Positions 16,720-24,047 of a stretch of DNA of 64,000 nucleotides are shown here, piece by piece. The first letter of the stretch is position 1. Every line of letters starts with the position of its first letter. Source of the stretch: Nocardioides marmoriginsengisoli (lineage in GTDB: Bacteria > Actinomycetota > Actinomycetes > Propionibacteriales > Nocardioidaceae); the NCBI RefSeq assembly GCF_003725695.1, contig NZ_RJSE01000007.1, forward strand, positions 882,963-946,962. The letters run 5' to 3'. The notes under the pieces are model-generated. The model was given only the letters and a program-made list of their open reading frames with translations. It had not been told where the DNA came from and did no database searches. Made by a program: the position numbers and the translations under genes.

Positions 16720-17119
16720 ACGCGAACCCCGCGACGAGCAGCGCCAGGCCGGCGACCCCGGCGATGCCGGCCGACCGGTCGTACGGTCTGCCGTCGACCA
16801 TCCCGAACCCGGCGAAGACCGCCCCCAGGCTCTGGTTGGCCAGGTCGACCGGGTCGAACTCCGCCAGCCGGAACACGGTCGCCTCGGTGAAGACTCCGAG
16901 CAGGACGGCGGCGAGGACGCCGTACACGACCGGCCAGCGGCTGTTCCGGTCCAGCTCCACCACGATCGCGAGCAGCCAGAAGGTGCCGCCGGCACCGGCG
17001 AGGAAGTGCCCCAGGTAGTCGGTGCGATCCGGGAACAGCACGCCGTACGAGACGCCGACGAGGACGACCAGGACGAGCGAGAGGGTCAGCGTCGGGCGCG
17101 GCCAGCTGGACGCGTTCAC
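16706..17119 (-). CDS. Four-helix membrane protein, VanZ-like in shape
   Basis: This 137-residue protein is almost entirely hydrophobic, with about four helices and short loops carrying DRTDYLGHFLAGAGGTFWLL and RLAEFDPVDLANQSLGAVFA. The spacing of helices and the D-x4-H pair recall VanZ-like proteins, though without a decisive motif. It is the first gene of the block that continues through flbD to flhA and starts just downstream of the hairpin after flgE. Function is unknown. Confidence 0.6.
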   Translation of the reverse strand: MNASSWPRPTLTLSLVLVVLVGVSYGVLFPDRTDYLGHFLAGAGGTFWLLAIVVELDRNSRWPVVYGVLAAVLLGVFTEATVFRLAEFDPVDLANQSLGAVFAGFGMVDGRPYDRSAGIAGVAGLALLVAGFAYAFS

Positions 17120-17153
17120 CTGGTCTCCTCCGTTGAGCTCGGCGTCCTGGTCC

Positions 17154-17248
17154 GCCGAGTCGTGGGTTCTGCTCAGGCAATCTGACCAGAACCCGCAACT
17201 CGACGGACCAGAACGGCCTACTCGACGGTCAGGTCGGGCCCGCTCGAC
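17154..17248 (-). repeat. 22-bp repeat, site C (three units plus one inverted unit)
   Basis: Three contiguous minus-strand units (17227-17248, 17205-17226, 17183-17204) start GTCGAG and continue with GGCC or GCGG cores. The first unit begins one base after the flgE stop codon. A fourth unit in opposite orientation (17154-17175) pairs with the third to make the hairpin listed separately. Confidence 0.72.
17156..17202 (-). terminator. Hairpin at the 3' end of the flgB-flgE block
   Basis: The arms CGAGTCGTGGGTTCTG and CAGAACCCGCAACTCG are complementary except for two positions. An inner TCAG/CTGA pair extends the stem around a GCAAT loop. It lies between the flgE stop and the next minus-strand gene and is built from two oppositely oriented 22-bp repeat units. 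There is no U-tract, so it may act as an attenuator or RNA-stabilising stem rather than a simple terminator. Confidence 0.6.
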
Positions 17249-17249
17249 G

Positions 17250-18104
17250 TCAGCGCTTGATGTTGACGAGGTCCTCGAGCACCTGGTCGGAAGTGGTGAT
17301 CACGCGGGAGCTGGCCTGGAAGCCGCGCTGGGCGAGGATCAGGTTGGTGAACTCCGCGGCCAGGTCGACGTTGGACATCTCCAGCGCGCCGCCGATGATG
17401 GTGCCGTTGCGGCCCTGCCCGGCGACGCCGAGGGTGGCGGTGCCCGAGTTCGCGGACTGCCGGTACGACGTCTCGCCGACCTTCTCCAGGCCCATCGGGT
17501 TGTTGAAGTCGGCGATCGCGATCTGCGCCATCCCGCGCTGGATGCCGTCGTCGAAGATGCCGAGCAGCTTGCCGTCGCTGCCGATGCTGTACGACGTCAG
17601 GCCGACACCCGCGGGCACCGGCGGGGTGAGCGCCGAGAAGTCGAGGGTGACGTCGATCAGGCCGCCGGTGGGCAGACCCGCGGCGTCGAGCGCATAGCCC
17701 TGCACCCGGTTGCCGGTCGGACTGACGAGACCGCCGGTGTTGTCGAACGTGAACGCGCCGGCGCGGGTGTACAGCTGCTCGTTGCCCTTCCTGACTACGA
17801 ACATGCCGTCGCCCTGGATCATCAGGTCGGTCGGCCGGCCGGTGCTCTGGGTCGAGCCCTGGGTGAAGTTGGCGTTCGTGGCGGCGAGCTGCACGCCGAG
17901 CCCGATCTGGATCGGGTTGGTGCCACCGCGGTTGGCGTTGGCGGCCGACGAGCCGGTGAGCATCTGGCTGAGGGTGTCCTGGAAGACCGTCGAGGACGAC
18001 TTGAATCCGGTCGTGTTGGCGTTGGCGATGTTGTTGCCGGTGACGTCGAGCATGGTCTGGTTGACGCGGAGGCCGGAGATGCCGGCGAAGAGCGAACGGA
18101 GCAT
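17250..18104 (-). CDS. flgE: Flagellar hook protein (FlgE/FlgG family)
   Basis: The 284-residue protein has both family ends. The N-terminal rod/hook motif is LDVTGNNIANANTTGFKSS (about residues 20-38); the C-terminal motif is NVDLAAEFTNLILAQRGFQA followed by QVLEDLVNI. The central domain is short, as in the 264-residue Bacillus hook protein, and the position after flgD and fliK is that of flgE. FlgG cannot be excluded on sequence alone, but no other FlgE/F/G paralogue is in this region. A 22-bp repeat array follows its stop. Confidence 0.88.
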   Translation of the reverse strand: MLRSLFAGISGLRVNQTMLDVTGNNIANANTTGFKSSSTVFQDTLSQMLTGSSAANANRGGTNPIQIGLGVQLAATNANFTQGSTQSTGRPTDLMIQGDGMFVVRKGNEQLYTRAGAFTFDNTGGLVSPTGNRVQGYALDAAGLPTGGLIDVTLDFSALTPPVPAGVGLTSYSIGSDGKLLGIFDDGIQRGMAQIAIADFNNPMGLEKVGETSYRQSANSGTATLGVAGQGRNGTIIGGALEMSNVDLAAEFTNLILAQRGFQASSRVITTSDQVLEDLVNIKR

Positions 18105-18156
18105 GGTGGATTCCTTCTCTGGTCGGGTCTGTGCGGGTCGGGACTGAGTAGTCGGG

Positions 18157-18585
18157 CTAGGCGGTGGCGGGCTTGTCGGTGACGGAGACGACGTCCGCGA
18201 TGGCGAGCTTGGTGTCGCCGACGTCGAGGATCGGACCGGCGGACCCGAAGGTGACGCCGCTGACGGTGCCGCTCTGCGCGACCCCGTCCTTGTCGGTCCA
18301 GGTGACCTGCTTGCCGATCAACCCGCTGGCGCCGAACGCCATCTGCGCCGAGAACAGCGCGGCGGTCTGGTCGGCGACGGCCTGCATCTTCTCCAGCGCG
18401 GTGAACTGGGCCGACTGCGCCAGGAACTGGCTGGAGTCCGTCGGGTTCATCGGATCCTGGTAGCGCATCTGCGCGACCAGCAGCTGCAGGAACATGTCCT
18501 TGTCCGCGGAGCCCGCCGTACTGGTCGGTGCGCCGGTGGAGCTGAACATGCCCGAGGTGACGGCTTCTGTGGCCGGGATCGACAT
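18157..18585 (-). CDS. flgD: Flagellar hook capping/scaffold protein FlgD
   Basis: The 142-residue product is the short Gram-positive form. It has the conserved N-terminal block DKDMFLQLLVAQMRYQDPMN, then SSQFLAQSAQFTALEKM, and a small C-terminal beta domain (VTWTDKDGVAQSGTVSGV). FlgD caps the growing hook and is lost afterwards. I prefer the ATG giving MSIPATEAV, because GGAGGG lies about 7 bases before it; an upstream in-frame GTG overlaps the fliK stop. Confidence 0.9.
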   Translation of the reverse strand: MSIPATEAVTSGMFSSTGAPTSTAGSADKDMFLQLLVAQMRYQDPMNPTDSSQFLAQSAQFTALEKMQAVADQTAALFSAQMAFGASGLIGKQVTWTDKDGVAQSGTVSGVTFGSAGPILDVGDTKLAIADVVSVTDKPATA

Positions 18586-18596
18586 CGGTGCCCTCC

Positions 18597-19736
18597 TCAC
18601 ATGGTCAGGTCGACACCCGCGAGGCGGGGGCCGCTGACCGGTTGGGTTGATCGGACCTCCGGAAGCACCGGTTCGCGGTGCTGCCGAGGGCTGCGGTCGC
18701 CGTCCCTGGCGGGGTGATCCGCACGCGTCCCTGCGTGCTGGTCGGTGGGGCGGTCCGAGCCGGCGCCGAAGGACGCCCCGGTCGAACCGGTGGTGGGAGC
18801 CGGTGCCGCGTTCGGCAGGTCCCGTACGACGACCCGCGCGTCGGTGGCGCCGGCCCGCTCGAGCAGGCGACCGAGCTCGGGGCTGCCCTCGACCAGCGAG
18901 GCCTGGGCCTCCTGGCCGGCGGCGAGGCGGACGTGCACGGCCCCGGCGCGCATCGTCATCACCACCCGGACCTCGCCGAGGTGCTCGGGGTTGAGGGTGA
19001 GCGTGATCCGGTGGGTGCCGTTTCCGCGGCTGACCAGCCCGGTGACCTCGGGGAAGACCTGCGCGCTGACCCGGTCCAGCTGCGCGCTCGGGGCCGTTGG
19101 AGCGGCGGACGCGGTGGTGGGCGCGACCGGCGCGAGGACGCTGGGCACGGGAGCAGCGGTGCCCGACGGCTGGGCCGGCTGGATGGCTGCTCCGTTGGCG
19201 GGGGTGGCCGGCGCGCTGGCCGGGGTGCCGGCGGGCTCGTCCCCGGCCCCGTCGTACACCGACCTGCGAATGTCGCTGATGGGGTCCGTGGGAACCCCAA
19301 CCGTCTCACCCGTGACATTTGCATGTTCGGCGCCCGCGGGGGGCCGGGCCGGGGAGACCGCCGGGACCGGGGGACCGGCAGGCTCGCCCTGGTTGCCGTC
19401 GTACACCGACCTGCGAATGTCGCTGGTGGGGTCCGTGGGAATCCCAGGCGTCCCGCCCGTGACATTTGCATGTTCGGCGCACACGGTGTCCGAGGCCGGC
19501 GCGGGTGCCACGACCGGCGCGACGACCTGCGCGATCAGTGGCGGGTCGCCGGCCAGGGCCTGCCCGTCGGCCACCGGCATCTCGGCAGGCTCGCCGTCCG
19601 GCTCCTGCGCGTCCGGGCCGGGCGACCCCAGCGCGTTCAGCAGCGCCGCCAGGAAGTCGCCGGGCGCGGCGTCGGCGACCTCGCCGCCCGCAGCTGCCAC
19701 GGGTGCCGGAGTCGTTGCCAGGGGAGCGATGGTCAT
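18597..19736 (-). CDS. fliK: Flagellar hook-length control protein FliK
   Basis: The 379-residue protein has a long A/P/T-rich disordered first half and a C-terminal Flg_hook domain (about residues 225-305) with ITLTLNPEHLGEVRVVMTMR and SLVEGSPELGRLLERAG. FliK is a secreted ruler that triggers the FlhB switch. Two near-identical 28-residue segments (EHANVTG to DIRRSVYDG, at about residues 86-113 and 135-162) come from an 83-bp palindromic DNA element inserted twice in frame. The start overlaps the stop of the upstream hydrolase gene (ATGA). Confidence 0.88.
   Translation of the reverse strand: MTIAPLATTPAPVAAAGGEVADAAPGDFLAALLNALGSPGPDAQEPDGEPAEMPVADGQALAGDPPLIAQVVAPVVAPAPASDTVCAEHANVTGGTPGIPTDPTSDIRRSVYDGNQGEPAGPPVPAVSPARPPAGAEHANVTGETVGVPTDPISDIRRSVYDGAGDEPAGTPASAPATPANGAAIQPAQPSGTAAPVPSVLAPVAPTTASAAPTAPSAQLDRVSAQVFPEVTGLVSRGNGTHRITLTLNPEHLGEVRVVMTMRAGAVHVRLAAGQEAQASLVEGSPELGRLLERAGATDARVVVRDLPNAAPAPTTGSTGASFGAGSDRPTDQHAGTRADHPARDGDRSPRQHREPVLPEVRSTQPVSGPRLAGVDLTM
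19251..19333 (-). repeat. Palindromic element, copy 1, inside fliK
   Basis: An 83-bp segment about 87% identical to the copy at 19398-19480. Its ends are imperfect inverted repeats: ACCGACCTGCGAATGTC on one side and GACATTTGCATGTTCGG on the other. It is AT-richer than the surrounding gene and keeps the fliK frame open. Confidence 0.78.
19398..19480 (-). repeat. Palindromic element, copy 2, inside fliK
   Basis: Second copy of the 83-bp element, in the same orientation and 147 bp from the first (start to start, a multiple of three). A short central palindrome TGGGAATCCCA lies between the terminal inverted repeats. The encoded peptide again reads EHANVTG to DIRRSVYDG. Confidence 0.78.
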
Positions 19737-20674
19737 GAAGCCGCCTTCATCATCGAGAGCACGTTGCGGACGTAGTTCCGGGTCTCCGGGTACGGCGGGA
19801 TGCCGTCGTACTTGAGCACCGCGCCGGGCCCGGCGTTGTACGCCGCCAGCGCCAGGTCGGTGCGCCCGAACCGGTTCGTGAGGTCGCGGAGCATCCGGGC
19901 GGCGCCGTCGACGGCCTGGGCCGGGTCGAAGGAGTCGGTGACGCCGAGGCCGCGCGCGGTCCCCGGCATCAGCTGCATCAGCCCCTGGGCTCCCGCTGGG
20001 CTGACCGCCTTCGGGTCGTAGCCGGACTCCTGCTTGGCCACCGCGGAGAGCAGCGCGGCCGGGACGCCGTACTTCTCCGAGGCCGCGGTGAACAGGTCGG
20101 CGTACGGCGTCCGCGCGCTGACCCGGGAGGCGACGCCGAGCTCGCTGTCGGCGGGCACGATCCGGCGGATCATGTCCGGCGTGGAGGGCACGTCCACGAT
20201 CCGCACGTTCAGCCCGGTGCGGGGTGCCTCGATCATCTTGCCGTCGCCGACGTAGATGGCGATGTGGTCGGCGCCGTTGTTGCGGCTGGAGTTGTCCCAG
20301 GCGAGCAGGTCGCCGGGTTGGGCCTCGGCCAGGCTGGCGACCGGGGTGCCGGCGCGGGCCTGGTCGCTGGAGACCCGGGGCAGGTCGTAGCCGAGGTTCT
20401 TGTAGACCAGCTGCACCAGTCCGGAGCAGTCCAGGCCCTTCCGCGGGTCGGTACCGCCCCAGACGTAGGGCAGGCCGAGGTACTTGCGGGCCTCGGTCAC
20501 GACGGCGTCGCCGCTGGCCGGGATGTCGCCCGAGTACGGCGTCGCGGCCGTCTCGTCGAGCGCACCGGTGAGCGCCGAGGCGAACGCGGTCGAGGTGGTG
20601 GCCCGCGGGGGTGCCAGCATCGCCAGCTGGGACTGGATCTGCTGGATCCGCGCGGTGATGTCGGTGACGCTCAT
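19733..20674 (-). CDS. NlpC/P60 - lytic transglycosylase fusion (flagellar peptidoglycan hydrolase)
   Basis: The 313-residue protein joins two wall-cutting domains. Residues about 52-160 are NlpC/P60, with catalytic C83 in GLDCSGLVQLVY and H137 in ADHIAIYVG. Residues about 190-310 are a Slt-type transglycosylase, with E216 in AKQESGYDP and the GAQGLMQLMPGTA block. No signal peptide is visible; in a flagellar operon it could be exported through the flagellar gate, as FlgJ is. It sits between fliJ and fliK with ATGA overlap, and probably opens the wall for the rod. No separate flgJ is present. Confidence 0.85.
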   Translation of the reverse strand: MSVTDITARIQQIQSQLAMLAPPRATTSTAFASALTGALDETAATPYSGDIPASGDAVVTEARKYLGLPYVWGGTDPRKGLDCSGLVQLVYKNLGYDLPRVSSDQARAGTPVASLAEAQPGDLLAWDNSSRNNGADHIAIYVGDGKMIEAPRTGLNVRIVDVPSTPDMIRRIVPADSELGVASRVSARTPYADLFTAASEKYGVPAALLSAVAKQESGYDPKAVSPAGAQGLMQLMPGTARGLGVTDSFDPAQAVDGAARMLRDLTNRFGRTDLALAAYNAGPGAVLKYDGIPPYPETRNYVRNVLSMMKAAS

Positions 20675-21108
20675 CGGCCCGCCTCACGTCGGAGCCAGCG
20701 CTGCGCGGCGAGGTCGTCGAGGTCGCGCGCCTCGCGGCGGCCGGCCTCCTCGCGCCGGGCGGCGGCGCGTCGCTCCAGCAGCATCTCGATCGCGCCGAGC
20801 CGGGACTTGTCCTGGTGCCAGCGGGCCAGCGCGGCCTCGCTGATCGTGGCGGCCTGGTTGCGCTCCGCCTCGGCCGTGCCGAGGATGCCGCCGAGGACTT
20901 CGAGCGACTGGCGCAGTGCGAGGAACGTGGCGGCCGGACCGGACTCGAACGCGTCGGCCGCGTCCACCCGCGCCCGTAGCTCGTCGACCCGGGCCTGGGC
21001 GCTGCGCTGCTCGCCGAGCGCGGTCTGCAACCCGATCCGGCTGTCGGTCTCGCGTACCCCGCGGACCCGGGCGACCGCGGCCAGGCCGGCGTCGTGACGG
21101 GCGCTCAT
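20671..21108 (-). CDS. fliJ: Flagellar export chaperone FliJ
   Basis: The 145-residue protein is predicted to be one long coiled coil, rich in A, E, R and Q with heptad-like spacing and no globular motif. This is the expected appearance of FliJ, the stalk inside the FliI hexamer that energises the export gate. Its ATG overlaps the fliI stop (ATGA). Assignment rests on position directly after fliI, length and coiled-coil character, because FliJ sequences diverge strongly. Confidence 0.8.
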   Translation of the reverse strand: MSARHDAGLAAVARVRGVRETDSRIGLQTALGEQRSAQARVDELRARVDAADAFESGPAATFLALRQSLEVLGGILGTAEAERNQAATISEAALARWHQDKSRLGAIEMLLERRAAARREEAGRREARDLDDLAAQRWLRREAGR

Positions 21109-22415
21109 CGGGCCGCCTCCGGAGTGATCAGCGCGGCCAGCCGGTCCCAGCTCTCGGCTGTCGGCGTGGTCTGCTCCAGCGGCTGCTGGAGGAACGCGGT
21201 GATCTGCGGCAGCCGGGCGAGGGCGAGGTCGGCGTCCGCGTCGGCGCCCGGGACGTAGGCCCCGATCTCGACCAGCTCGCGGACGTTGCGGTGCGCCGCC
21301 AGCATCCGACGCAGCGCGGTCGCGTCGGCGCGCTGCTCGGGCACGGTGATCGAGCTGGTGACCCGGGAGATCGACTCCAGCACGTCGATGCTGGGGAAGT
21401 GGCCGGCGGTCGCGAGCGACCGGGAGAGCACCACGTGCCCGTCCAGGATCGAGCGGGCGGTGTCCCCGATCGGGTCCTGGAGGTCGTCGCCCTCGACGAG
21501 CACGGTGTAGAGCCCGGTGATGCTGCCGTCCGGGGAGGTCCCGGCGCGTTCGAGCAGCCGGGGGAGGAGGGTGAAGACACTCGGCGGGTAGCCGCGGGTG
21601 GCGGGCGGCTCGCCAGCCGACAGCCCGATCTCGCGCTGCGCCATCGCCACCCGGGTGAGGCTGTCCATCATCAGGACGACGTGCCGGCCGGTGTCGCGGA
21701 AGGACTCCGCGATCCGGGTGGCGACGAAGGCGGCCCGCAGCCGTTCGACCGGCGGGGCGTCGCTGGTCGCGACCACGACCACCGACCGGGCCAGGCCCTC
21801 GGGACCGAGGTCGTTGTCGAGGAACTCCCGCACCTCGCGGCCGCGTTCGCCCACCAGGGCGATCACCGAGACCTCGGCGTCGGTGCCGCGGGCGATCTGG
21901 GAGAGGAGGCTGGACTTGCCGACGCCGGATCCCGCCATGATGCCGAGGCGCTGGCCCCGGCCGCACGGCACCAGCGTGTCCAGGGCCCGTACGCCGAGGC
22001 CGAGCTGGGTCTGGATCCGCGGGCGGCTGAGGGCGTCCGGCGCGGCGTGCTCGACGGAGACCCGGGGCAGGTGCGCCAGGGAAGGTCCGCCGTCGATCGG
22101 GCGGCCGAGGCCGTCGACGATCCGGCCGCGCAGCTCGTCGCCGACGGGGATCCGCAGCGGACCGCCGGTGTGCCGGACCAGGGCACCGACCTGCAGCCCG
22201 GCGGTGTGCGCCAGCGGCAGGCAGATCAGGCCGCGCGGACCGCTGGCCGCGACCTCGGCCAGGGCCGAGCCGTCGATCTCGACGAGGTCGCCAACGGCGG
22301 CCGGGAGGCCGGTGACCAGGACGTGCAGGCCGATCAGCTCGGCGACCTTGCCGAGCAGCAGCGGGGCGGCCGCGGCCCGGGCCCGTTGCCCGGACTCGAG
22401 GGTGAGCAGGCTCAT
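21105..22415 (-). CDS. fliI: Flagellum-specific ATPase FliI
   Basis: The 436-residue ATPase resembles the F1 beta subunit. Its P-loop GSGVGKSS lies at about residue 165, the type III export ATPase block ATRGYPPSVFTLLPRLLERAG lies near 285, and the Walker B segment is RHVVLMMDSLTRVAMAQREI. It unfolds and delivers substrates to the export gate together with FliH and FliJ. The ATG giving MSLLTLESGQ overlaps the fliH stop; the long open frame upstream is antisense to the fliH reading. Confidence 0.93.
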   Translation of the reverse strand: MSLLTLESGQRARAAAAPLLLGKVAELIGLHVLVTGLPAAVGDLVEIDGSALAEVAASGPRGLICLPLAHTAGLQVGALVRHTGGPLRIPVGDELRGRIVDGLGRPIDGGPSLAHLPRVSVEHAAPDALSRPRIQTQLGLGVRALDTLVPCGRGQRLGIMAGSGVGKSSLLSQIARGTDAEVSVIALVGERGREVREFLDNDLGPEGLARSVVVVATSDAPPVERLRAAFVATRIAESFRDTGRHVVLMMDSLTRVAMAQREIGLSAGEPPATRGYPPSVFTLLPRLLERAGTSPDGSITGLYTVLVEGDDLQDPIGDTARSILDGHVVLSRSLATAGHFPSIDVLESISRVTSSITVPEQRADATALRRMLAAHRNVRELVEIGAYVPGADADADLALARLPQITAFLQQPLEQTTPTAESWDRLAALITPEAAR

Positions 22416-23050
22416 CGGAGCACCTCGCGGACGCGTTCGAGCGCGGTCGAGATCCGCAGGTCCAGGACGTGCTCGGCCGCCTCGACCAGGGCGTCGCCGC
22501 GGTTCAGCGCCGGGTCGGCGATCACGGTGGCGCCTGCCGCGGCGAGGGCCTCGGAACCGGCGAGCTCGTCCGGGTGCAGCCGGACCGTCACCAGGGGCTC
22601 GGGGGGAAGCAGCGCCAGCGCCCGCCGTACGACGTCCACGCCGACGGCGACCTGGTGCCCGACCAGCTCCACCAGCAGGTCGTAGGCGAGATCGCTGGCT
22701 CGCTCCTCGACCCGGGCGCAGGTCCCGGCGACCTGGTCGTGGAGGTGGCTGGCGGCGACGGCCAGGGCGGCGATCGCGGCGCGGTGCTCCTCGTCGCGGA
22801 GCACCGCGGCGGCGCGGCGGGCTTCCGCGGCGGCCTCGGCCTCGACGGCGGCCAGTGCGCGGGCGGCCCGCTGTCCCTCGGCCCAGCCGACCGCGTAGCC
22901 CTGGGACCGGGCCGCCGTCCGGGTGCTCTCGGCGAGGGAGGCCAGGGTGTCCTCGGTGACGGCGTCGCCGAGGACGGCGTTCGAGCCGAAGCGCGTCCAC
23001 ACCCCGGACCGGAGCTCCGGGAGCGCGAGGTCAGACGACGAACTCTTCAT
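22412..23050 (-). CDS. fliH: Flagellar assembly protein FliH
   Basis: The 212-residue product has an extended alanine/glutamate-rich helix (about residues 45-105) followed by a C-terminal domain with VGHQVAVGVDVVRRALALLP and VRLHPDELAG, as in the FliH/V-ATPase E-like stalk family. FliH anchors and restrains FliI at the C-ring. It overlaps fliG by 20 bases and fliI by 4. Confidence 0.87.
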   Translation of the reverse strand: MKSSSSDLALPELRSGVWTRFGSNAVLGDAVTEDTLASLAESTRTAARSQGYAVGWAEGQRAARALAAVEAEAAAEARRAAAVLRDEEHRAAIAALAVAASHLHDQVAGTCARVEERASDLAYDLLVELVGHQVAVGVDVVRRALALLPPEPLVTVRLHPDELAGSEALAAAGATVIADPALNRGDALVEAAEHVLDLRISTALERVREVLR

Positions 23051-24047
23051 CGTTCCCCCGTCGGACCATGATCTGCCCCTGCTCCTCGAGCTGGCGGATC
23101 GTGCGGATGATGGACTGCTGGGCCTCCTCGACCTGGGTCAGCCGGACCGCGCCGAGCAGCTCGACCTCCTCGACGAGGTTCTCCGCCGCACGGGTGGAGA
23201 GGTTCGTGGTGATCTTGTCCCGGACCTCGTCGGCGACACCCTTGAGTGCCAGGGCCAGCTCGTTGCCCTCGACCGAGCGCAGCACCAGCTGCACCGACCG
23301 GTCGTCGAGGCTGACGATGTCCTCGAACATGAACATCCGGCTCTTCACCTCGTCGGCCAGGGCCGCGTCGAGGGCTTCGAGGCCCTCCACGATCTGGCGC
23401 TCGGTGGACCGGTCGGAGCGGTTGATGATGTTGACCAGCGGGTCGACGCCGCCGACCCGGGACATCTCCGCGGGTTGCAGCATCGAGGAGAGCTTCCGCT
23501 CCAGGGTGCTCTCGACGGCGCGGATGATCTCCGGCGAGGTCCGGTCCATCACCGCGATCCTGTGCGCGACCTTCGCCTGCTGGTCGGGGGTGAGTCCGGA
23601 GAGCAGCAACGAGGCCTTGTCGGGCGTCATGTGGGCGAGCACCAGCGCGATCACCTGCGGGTGCTCGTCGACGATGAAGGACCGGAGCTGGGCCGGGTCG
23701 GCGCGGTGCAGGAACTGGAACGGCAGTTGGATCGCCGCGGCCTTGACCCGCTCCATGATCTCGGCCGCGCGCTCGGGACCGAGCGACTGCTCGAGGAGCT
23801 GCTGCGCGAAGGTGATCCCGCCCTGGGCGATGTGCTGGCGCGCGGTCATCATGTCGCGGAACTCGCTGATCACCTGCTGGGTCTCTGCGGTGCTGATCGA
23901 CTCCAGCCGGGCGATCTCGGCGGAGATCGCCTCGACCTCGGCGTCGGAGAGGTGGCTGAGCACGGTCGAGGCCCGGTCCCGCCCCATCTGGATCAGCAGG
24001 ATCGCGGCCTTGCGGACGCCGAGGCCGGCCAGCGTGCTGGCATTCAT
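23031..24047 (-). CDS. fliG: Flagellar motor switch protein FliG
   Basis: The 338-residue protein has the three FliG domains. The middle domain holds the EHPQ motif near residue 127, and the C-terminal torque helix carries alternating charges (about 285-310). FliG joins the MS ring protein FliF to the C-ring and takes force from MotA. The start overlaps the fliF stop by 4 bases, giving the usual fliE-fliF-fliG-fliH-fliI order. Confidence 0.94.
   Translation of the reverse strand: MNASTLAGLGVRKAAILLIQMGRDRASTVLSHLSDAEVEAISAEIARLESISTAETQQVISEFRDMMTARQHIAQGGITFAQQLLEQSLGPERAAEIMERVKAAAIQLPFQFLHRADPAQLRSFIVDEHPQVIALVLAHMTPDKASLLLSGLTPDQQAKVAHRIAVMDRTSPEIIRAVESTLERKLSSMLQPAEMSRVGGVDPLVNIINRSDRSTERQIVEGLEALDAALADEVKSRMFMFEDIVSLDDRSVQLVLRSVEGNELALALKGVADEVRDKITTNLSTRAAENLVEEVELLGAVRLTQVEEAQQSIIRTIRQLEEQGQIMVRRGNDEEFVV

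Noticed and set aside
17250-18104. FlgG instead of FlgE for the 284-residue hook/rod protein.
   Set aside because: Position after fliK and flgD and the Bacillus-like short hook protein favour FlgE, though FlgG is not formally excluded.
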